Source of the DNA: Candidatus Berkelbacteria bacterium
GTDB lineage: Bacteria > Patescibacteriota > UBA1384 > VFKW01
Direction: 5' to 3'
Length of the DNA: 5,506 bases
Assembly (NCBI GenBank): GCA_009885355.1
Contig: VFKW01000070.1
Location: 1-5,506 of the forward strand
Under the pieces are notes generated by a model. That model worked only from the letters and a program-made list of their open reading frames with translations. It ran no database searches and was not told the DNA's origin. This document shows positions 1-3,293 of this stretch, one piece after another. Position 1 is the stretch's first letter. Every line of letters begins with the position of its first letter. Position numbers and translations under genes: made by a program.

Positions 1-360
1 CGCAATAGCATCAATATCTTTCATCATAGATTTTACACTTCGAGCCTCGTCGAGAAGTAGTTCTTCACTTTTTTTGTCATTTGGATTTGATTTGTCATTT
101 GACATTTGAAATTTGACATTTTCCAACGATTCTAAAATCGTTGGAATAATACTCTCCGCATGCGCCCTTGAGGCCAATTCCGGATAAACCCCGCCAAATT
201 TTGCATGCAAATCAATCTGCGAAGCCACTACATTCGACAAAATTTCTAACCTCCAATTGTTGTCGGTTGTTAGTTGTAAGTTGTTAGTTGCAACAACGGC
301 GCATGCCGTCTCGTCACAACTTGTCTCAATTGCCAAAATTGTAATTGTTTTTTTATTCAC
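1..360 (-). CDS. tsaD: tRNA N6-adenosine threonylcarbamoyltransferase TsaD, N-terminal part (cut by window edge)
   Basis: TsaD transfers the threonylcarbamoyl group to A37 of ANN-decoding tRNAs, working in the cytoplasm with TsaB and TsaE. Translating the minus strand from GTG at 360 gives 120 codons, open to the edge. Seen: the ASKHA-ATPase phosphate motif ETSCDETA at residues 12-19, then SNVVASQIDLHAKFGGVYPE (42-61) and LASRAHAE (62-69), the family's signature block, and DIDAIA at 115-120. The metal-binding HxxxH lies outside the window. In E. coli TsaD the DIDA motif falls near residue 75-80, so about 35 residues are extra here; they sit at residues 23-35 and about 80-110, largely where short DNA repeats lie. 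Start: GTG 360 has GGAG four bases upstream; an in-frame ATG at 387 would add nine basic residues but lies inside a repeat array. Identity is secure, the start less so. Confidence 0.93.
   Translation of the reverse strand, partial: MNKKTITILAIETSCDETACAVVATNNLQLTTDNNWRLEILSNVVASQIDLHAKFGGVYPELASRAHAESIIPTILESLENVKFQMSNDKSNPNDKKSEELLLDEARSVKSMMKDIDAIA
73..122. repeat. Degenerate TTTGNCA heptamer array inside tsaD
   Basis: TTTG cores occur with their G at 76, 83, 89, 94, 101, 108 and 115, mostly spaced by 7 bases. On the minus strand the array is read through in frame as tsaD residues about 80-96, giving a K/N/S/D-rich stretch that TsaD homologues normally lack. Closely similar sequence (GTCATTTGGRTTTGATT and AAATTTGACATTT) occurs in the femX-murE spacer around 3203-3245, so the same repeat family is both coding and non-coding in this window. 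Confidence 0.8.
259..293. repeat. Five-copy GTTGNNN heptamer array inside tsaD
   Basis: The tetramer GTTG recurs at 259, 266, 273, 280 and 287, a period of exactly 7 bases. The three bases after it vary (TCG, TTA, TAA, TTA, CAA). The array lies within the tsaD frame and encodes residues about 23-35, rich in N, T, L and Q, between the ATPase phosphate motif and the next conserved strand. A short turn is usual at this place in TsaD, so the array probably lengthens a surface loop. Confidence 0.85.
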
Positions 361-381
361 AATACTCCGCCGCAGTCGTCC

Positions 382-416
382 ATTCATTATTCATCATTCT
401 TTATTCCTTATTCTAC
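382..416. repeat. Five-copy ATTCNNN heptamer array in the tsaD leader
   Basis: ATTC recurs at 382, 389, 396, 403 and 410 with an exact period of 7; the following triplets are ATT, ATC, TTT, CTT and TAC. The array fills most of the predicted 5' untranslated region of tsaD, between its -10 box (425-430) and the GTG start at 360. It also contains the alternative ATG start at 387, which makes that start suspect. Confidence 0.85.
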
Positions 417-424
417 GCCCCCAA

Positions 425-453
425 ATTGTACCTTAAAAACGTATTATTTTCAA
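425..453 (-). promoter_or_regulatory. Predicted sigma-70 promoter of tsaD
   Basis: On the minus strand TTGAAA (453-448) is followed after 17 bases by TACAAT (430-425); both boxes match the consensus at five of six positions. Transcription would start near 418, leaving a leader of about 58 nt before GTG 360. It is back-to-back with the plus-strand promoter at 536-564. Confidence 0.6.
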
Positions 454-487
454 CCAATCGTGCACGTCCTTCCCTGTCAAGTCCAAT

Positions 488-515
488 ATACTTAATACTA
501 AATACCTGATACTAC
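488..515. repeat. Four-copy ATACNNN heptamer array
   Basis: ATAC recurs at 488, 495, 502 and 509 with an exact 7-base period; the triplets that follow are TTA, TAA, CTG and TAC. It lies in the divergent spacer and ends where a small hairpin begins (ACCGTC 514-519, AAA loop, GACGGT 523-528). No protein is encoded here on either strand. The hairpin has no T-run after it, so I do not call it a terminator. Confidence 0.8.
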
Positions 516-535
516 CGTCAAAGACGGTCAGTCCC

Positions 536-564
536 TTGACAAAAGGCCAAATATATTATAAAAT
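536..564 (+). promoter_or_regulatory. Sigma-70 promoter of the gene at 603
   Basis: A perfect TTGACA (-35, 536-541), a 17-base spacer and TAAAAT (-10, 559-564). TATAAA at 557-562 overlaps as an alternative -10. The predicted start near 571 gives a leader of about 32 nt. The next gene's promoter (1150-1178) has the same -10 and spacer length. Confidence 0.72.
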
Positions 565-602
565 ATTCTCAATCTGATCAAAAAATTCATGGAGGAATTT
601 AG

Positions 603-1091
603 ATGACAACAAGGGTGGGTAATGGGTCTATAGAGGAAATGAAAAAGGAGATCGACGATATTTTTGCCAAACGCATTCAAGCATTTCAGATGGAATGCTT
701 ACAACTATCATTGCGTAGCCGAAAAATCGACTATCGACGGGTTACACTTGCCAGGTATGGCAAGCTTGCCAGCCAGATCATAAATATCTTCGGTGGCGAA
801 AAAACCAAGCTAGAACTCCAGGGGAAAGAGATAGAATTCCAAGGAGCCATCAAAGAGCTCTGTGACATTCAGGCATCCCTCAAGGATGCAACTGATCTAT
901 CTAGTTATATAATCTACGTTGAGCGCGAGCTCAATATTAGATTATCAATTGCTCGAGATAGTCACATGCCAATCCCAGGTAAGCCCTGGGGATCTGACTC
1001 AGAATCAGTCCGGAAGGTAGAAAAGCTTGTTAAAAAGCTAAAAAATTTCTATTTTCCGGATCAGAACCACGAAATAGCCGAATATATTTGA
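603..1091 (+). CDS. Small helical protein of unknown function (162 aa), first of a pair
   Basis: I do not recognise this protein. The start is well set: GGAGG at 591-595 lies 7 bases before ATG 603, itself behind a good promoter. The protein has no signal peptide or membrane segment and looks mostly helical and highly charged: EEMKKEIDDIFAKR (11-24), a KLELQGKEIEFQ stretch (69-80), and a basic C-terminal helix with VRKVEKLVKKLKNF (136-149). A proline-containing break (SHMPIPGKPWG, 120-130) precedes that helix. Two cysteines (32 and 87) form no obvious metal site. It ends in TGA, and a terminator starts about 20 bases later, so it is a single-gene transcript. It shares length, signals and a faint ARxGK...N-F...KEL pattern with the next gene, so the two may be remote paralogues. 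That it is a real gene is likely; its function is open. Confidence 0.8.
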   Translation: MTTRVGNGSIEEMKKEIDDIFAKRIQAFQMECLQLSLRSRKIDYRRVTLARYGKLASQIINIFGGEKTKLELQGKEIEFQGAIKELCDIQASLKDATDLSSYIIYVERELNIRLSIARDSHMPIPGKPWGSDSESVRKVEKLVKKLKNFYFPDQNHEIAEYI

Positions 1092-1108
1092 CCTTATTGG
1101 TCTGCCAC

Positions 1109-1140
1109 AAAAACCCCCGCCGCTAGTCGGCGGGTTTTCT
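1109..1140 (+). terminator. Rho-independent terminator after the gene at 603
   Basis: Stem CCCGCCG (1116-1122), loop CTAGT, stem CGGCGGG (1128-1134), then TTTTCTTTT from 1135. An A-run at 1109-1113 lies in front, which could extend the stem against the T-run. It starts about 20 bases after the TGA stop. The CCGCC/GGCGG core recurs at 1700-1713 and 3154-3167. Confidence 0.88.
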
Positions 1141-1149
1141 TTTGTTCAA

Positions 1150-1178
1150 TTGACTTATATAGCTAATTCGGCTAAAAT
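1150..1178 (+). promoter_or_regulatory. Sigma-70 promoter of the gene at 1219
   Basis: TTGACT (-35, 1150-1155), a 17-base spacer and TAAAAT (-10, 1173-1178), starting about 15 bases after the preceding terminator hairpin. Transcription would begin near 1185, with a leader of about 34 nt. The -10 sequence and the spacer length equal those at 536-564. Confidence 0.7.
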
Positions 1179-1203
1179 GAAACCAAGTTCATCAAATGCT
1201 AGT

Positions 1204-1211
1204 AAAGGAGG
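1204..1211 (+). promoter_or_regulatory. Strong ribosome binding site that fixes the start at 1219
   Basis: AAAGGAGG lies 7 bases before ATG 1219. The same frame is open further upstream, back to TTG at 1150, but that TTG is the promoter -35 box, so translation from it can be excluded. Confidence 0.88.
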
Positions 1212-1218
1212 CGGATAT

Positions 1219-1707
1219 ATGGAATGCATCGAAATGGACCGCAAACAAGCCTATGGTATGGTTAATAACCTGGTCAAATTTGAGACTCAGGTTGTCCAAC
1301 GGCAGATTTACGAAACCCAACAACCTCTCGAGCGTCTTCAGTTAAAGATCTCAGCTAGAATAGGCAAAAGAAATCCATTATATTCTTTGCTTCTCCGGCT
1401 ACTAAACTTCTATCAAGAGGATTATCTGCAGGATCAGTTGAATGATGCAAAAGCAATCGCCAAAGAGTTAAAAAAGCTTATGTCTGATTTTACTTCAGGC
1501 GAAGCCCCCATTGACGATCCGCGTATCATACAACTCCTGCATCGCATCAGGGATCGAGAAGTCTATGCCCATCGATCAATGAGGTCTTCAACCCAAAGTT
1601 ATGACACATTCTCCCTCCCAATTCTTATCGACCCAAAAACCTCGGTCGACGACCTCCTAAAATACATCAACAGTCTCAATACCGATCAACCCCTCCCCAC
1701 CGCCTAA
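1219..1707 (+). CDS. Small helical protein of unknown function (162 aa), second of a pair
   Basis: I do not recognise this protein. Start ATG 1219 is set by AAAGGAGG and by the promoter, and gives 162 residues, exactly the length of the preceding gene product. It appears soluble, with no signal peptide or membrane segment. A Q/E/R-rich helical N-terminal part (about 10-45) is followed by SARIGK (45-50), a leucine-rich helix LYSLLLRLLNFY (54-65), a charged helix with AIAKELKKLM (79-88), a proline/acidic break (APIDDP, 96-101), an Arg/His-rich helix (IIQLLHRIRDREVYAHR, 103-119) and a serine-rich stretch ending in SLPILIDP (132-139). A last short helix, VDDLLKYINSL, spans 143-153. The TAA stop lies in the loop of the terminator hairpin, so translation and transcription end together. 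Probably a real gene; the similarity to its neighbour is too faint to claim homology. Confidence 0.8.
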   Translation: MECIEMDRKQAYGMVNNLVKFETQVVQRQIYETQQPLERLQLKISARIGKRNPLYSLLLRLLNFYQEDYLQDQLNDAKAIAKELKKLMSDFTSGEAPIDDPRIIQLLHRIRDREVYAHRSMRSSTQSYDTFSLPILIDPKTSVDDLLKYINSLNTDQPLPTA

Positions 1708-1723
1708 CGGCGGTTTTTTTCTT
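1699..1723 (+). terminator. Rho-independent terminator overlapping the stop codon at 1705-1707
   Basis: Stem CCGCC (1700-1704), loop TAAC (1705-1708), stem GGCGG (1709-1713), then seven T (1714-1720). The first three loop bases are the stop codon of the gene at 1219-1707, so a ribosome reaching the stop would cover the 5' arm of the hairpin. Confidence 0.85.
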
Positions 1724-1746
1724 AAAATTAAGTCAACACGAAGTAT

Positions 1747-1786
1747 GGCTTTTTGGTTCTATGGTTCTTTGGCTCTCTGGTTCTTT
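1747..1786. repeat. Five-copy GGYTYTNT octamer array
   Basis: GGYTYT recurs at 1747, 1755, 1763, 1771 and 1779, a period of exactly 8 bases, with variation mainly at base 7. It is non-coding and stands at the start of a 460-bp gene-free stretch, a few bases upstream of the long hairpin at 1792-1913. Confidence 0.8.
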
Positions 1787-1791
1787 CCCTC

Positions 1792-1913
1792 TTTTCCAGG
1801 AAGGAGAAAATATCATTCTTACCAAATAGAAGCCTCGGCGACAGGACGGAGTCCTAGTCGAACGCTGGGAGTGTCTGTTTAGGAAGAATGATATTTTCTC
1901 CGGGGTTGGAAAA
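1792..1913. repeat. Long hairpin with perfect 18-bp arms (MITE-like or structured RNA)
   Basis: GGAGAAAATATCATTCTT (1803-1820) is the exact reverse complement of 1884-1901. Outside it, TTTTCCA (1792-1798) pairs with TGGAAAA (1907-1913) across small unequal gaps. The 63-base centre contains a nested stem: CGAC (1839-1842) with GTCG (1857-1860), and GGAC (1844-1847) with GTCC (1851-1854) around a GGA loop. No open frame with coding character crosses it. It could be a non-autonomous mobile or REP-like element, or a structured transcript. I saw no target-site duplication or promoter and recognise no RNA family. Confidence 0.75.
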
Positions 1914-1934
1914 GCCGTGCAGGGGTATGGGATC

Positions 1935-2005
1935 ATAAGGGACCTAGGGGGCGGCATCGGAACGAGCCACCTGATCCCTTATTATAATCACGGCACGGAA
2001 GTGCC
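1935..2005. other. Two further hairpins in the gene-free region
   Basis: ATAAGGGA (1935-1942) pairs with TCCCTTAT (1975-1982), and inside it GGGGGC (1947-1952) pairs with GCCACC (1966-1971) with one mismatch. Ten bases on, GGCAC (1992-1996) and GTGCC (2001-2005) close a GGAA loop, a GNRA-type tetraloop typical of stable RNA. No T-run follows either one, so they are not terminators. They may belong to the same element or RNA as the hairpin at 1792-1913. Nothing else is recognised between 2006 and 2096. Confidence 0.5.
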
Positions 2006-2096
2006 ACAAATAAATCCTGGTCCTTAACCCATAAACCTGCAGTATCACTGCAAAAAAAAGAATAGTTCTCGACAAACTTCGAACAATAAAACCTAG

Positions 2097-2120
2097 ATCC
2101 CGGATCAAGTCCGGGATGAC
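2097..2120. repeat. GTCATCCCGGACTTGATCCGGGAT-type palindromic repeat
   Basis: ATCCCGGA (2097-2104), loop TCAAG, TCCGGGAT (2110-2117), followed by GAC. Read on the minus strand this is the familiar GTCATCCCGGACTTGATCC palindrome scattered through many bacterial genomes. Its translations (PGLDPGS and IPDLIRDLG types) make spurious proteins, and such false frames are open on the minus strand here. There is no T-run, so it is not a terminator. Confidence 0.8.
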
Positions 2121-2142
2121 ATAGGAACAAAGAAGAAAATAT

Positions 2143-2171
2143 TTCCCATAAGAACAAAAATATAATATAAT
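2143..2171 (+). promoter_or_regulatory. Predicted promoter for a leaderless femX mRNA
   Basis: TTCCCA (2143-2148, four of six consensus bases), a 17-base spacer and a perfect TATAAT (2166-2171), which overlaps a second TATAAT at 2161-2166. The start predicted from the 2166 box falls at about 2178, the A of the femX ATG; the other box would start about five bases earlier. There is no Shine-Dalgarno sequence, which fits leaderless translation. Confidence 0.55.
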
Positions 2172-2177
2172 AAATCC

Positions 2178-3113
2178 ATGAAAAGCATCCTTCAAACCCC
2201 ATTCTGGGCTGATTTTAAATCAAAAAGCGGTTGGAAATCATTTGATATTCAAAATACCTCAGTTTTAGTAAAACCAGTATATTCCAAATTTAAAATGGCC
2301 TACATCCCCGAAGTATCCGATAAAGACTGGAAAACTTGGCTCCCCGAATTCACCAAAGAAATGCAAAAACTGGCCAAAACAGAAAATATCATCTTCACTC
2401 GATTGGAAATCTGGCAAGATCAAGACGAAGATCTTAAAAATTTACTCGAACAAAATAAATACAAAAAATCCTTCGAATTCGTCCAGCCCGAACATCGCCG
2501 CGTTATTGACATAAAGGGCACCGAAGAAGAGATCCTAGCTCAGATGAAACAAAAAGGCCGCTACAATATCAAAGTGGCTCAAAAACATGATGTTACCATC
2601 GAAATCCACGACGACCCATCTAAATATTTAGAGGACGCCGAACTGGCTTATCCGCTTATTGCCGGCACCGGCTCGCGCAAAAACTTCGGCGTGCGCCAGC
2701 AATCCTATTTTGTGGATCTGTTAAAAACCCTCTACGACAACCACGCCGGTGCCTTATTTATCGCTCGCTATCAAGGCAAGCCAGTCGTCGCCCTCATCAT
2801 TTCTTTCTACGACGGAGCAGCCGACTATTTTTATGGCGGATCCTCGACCGAGCACAAAGAAGTGATGGCGCCGTCCCTAGCCCACTGGATCGTCATCCAA
2901 GAAGCAAAGCGCCGCGGATGCACTTCCTATGACATGCTCGGCGCCGCTCCTCCAGATCAGCCAAACCACCCATACGCCGGCTTCGCTCGCTTCAAAGAGC
3001 AATTTGGCGGCGAATATATTCACTTAATGGGAAGTTTTGATTTGATTTTTAGTCCAATATGGTATAAGATATTCTGTCAGGCAGAAAAATTCCGCCGACG
3101 AGGAGTAATATAG
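2178..3113 (+). CDS. FemX/FemAB-type peptidoglycan bridge aminoacyltransferase
   Basis: Fem transferases use aminoacyl-tRNA to attach residues to the third amino acid of the peptidoglycan stem peptide, building the interpeptide bridge at the inner membrane face. The 311-residue protein has the family layout of two GNAT-like folds: an N-terminal LQTPFWADFK (5-14), RRVIDIKGTEEEILAQMK (107-124) leading to GRYNIKVAQK (127-136), the second fold with ALFIARYQGKPVVALIISFY (192-211), YFYGGSS (217-223), MAPSLAHW (230-237), YDMLGAAP (251-258) and AGFARFKEQFGG (267-278). There is no signal peptide. ATG 2178 is preferred because LQTPFWADFK begins family members directly after the start; no Shine-Dalgarno is present. 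The murE-like gene follows in the same direction after 180 bp. The attached residue and exact subgroup (FemX, FemA or FmhB-like) cannot be read from sequence, so no symbol is given. Confidence 0.88.
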   Translation: MKSILQTPFWADFKSKSGWKSFDIQNTSVLVKPVYSKFKMAYIPEVSDKDWKTWLPEFTKEMQKLAKTENIIFTRLEIWQDQDEDLKNLLEQNKYKKSFEFVQPEHRRVIDIKGTEEEILAQMKQKGRYNIKVAQKHDVTIEIHDDPSKYLEDAELAYPLIAGTGSRKNFGVRQQSYFVDLLKTLYDNHAGALFIARYQGKPVVALIISFYDGAADYFYGGSSTEHKEVMAPSLAHWIVIQEAKRRGCTSYDMLGAAPPDQPNHPYAGFARFKEQFGGEYIHLMGSFDLIFSPIWYKIFCQAEKFRRRGVI

Positions 3114-3245
3114 GACAAAATGTCAAAATCCTAATTTCCAATGTCAAAAGAATCCGCCAGTCGGCGGACAAAACTCAAATATTGATCAGTTTTGACATTT
3201 AGTCATTTGGGTTTGATTGGAAATTTGACATTTGATATTTGTCAT
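3114..3245. repeat. Imperfect inverted repeat of heptamer units with a GC-rich core hairpin
   Basis: The femX-murE spacer is built from variants of ACAAAATGTCAAA and its complement. Perfect 10-bp arms are AATGTCAAAA (3140-3149) with 3190-3199, and AATTTCCAAT (3133-3142) with 3216-3225. In the left arm, units start every 7 bases at 3122, 3129, 3136 and 3143. Near the centre TCCGCC (3153-3158), loop AGTC and GGCGGA (3163-3168) form a hairpin. It lacks a T-run on the plus strand, so read-through from femX into murE is possible. The family matches the array at 73-122. Confidence 0.75.
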
Positions 3246-3293
3246 TATTCTCAAACAGGTGTTCTAGTTTCAAAAATTTTTGTTTAAAATATT

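Noticed and set aside
259..515. CRISPR array
   Set aside because: Units are 7 bases with three variable bases; there are no long repeats or spacers and no cas gene.
514..528. Terminator or operator: ACCGTC-AAA-GACGGT hairpin
   Set aside because: No T-run on either side; position just before the -35 box at 536 is suggestive of an operator but nothing else supports it.
1083..1091. TGA read as glycine (Gracilibacteria-type code)
   Set aside because: The TGA at 1089-1091 is followed within about 20 bases by a strong terminator and marks a sensible gene end, so it is a stop.
1150..1218. 23-codon upstream extension of the gene at 1219
   Set aside because: The extension begins at a TTG that is the promoter -35 box, and AAAGGAGG at 1204-1211 clearly serves ATG 1219.
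1733..1957. Minus-strand open frame of 74 codons
   Set aside because: It runs across the octamer array and both arms of the long hairpin, so its sequence is explained by repeats; no start signals.
2038..2060. Terminator: TGCAG-TATCA-CTGCA hairpin next to A8
   Set aside because: On the plus strand the hairpin is followed by A, and on the minus strand the T-run comes before the hairpin, so neither orientation terminates.
1933..2202. Two overlapping minus-strand open frames over the femX promoter
   Set aside because: They are translations of the GTCATCCCGG palindrome and its flanks (PGLDPGS and IPDLIRDLG types), have no ribosome site, and overlap the femX start.
3225..3253. murE promoter beginning with TTGACA at 3225-3230
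   Set aside because: The TTGACA is part of the repeat family and no acceptable -10 lies 16-18 bases downstream; TTGTCA-18-TCTAGT (3239-3268) is also too weak to call.
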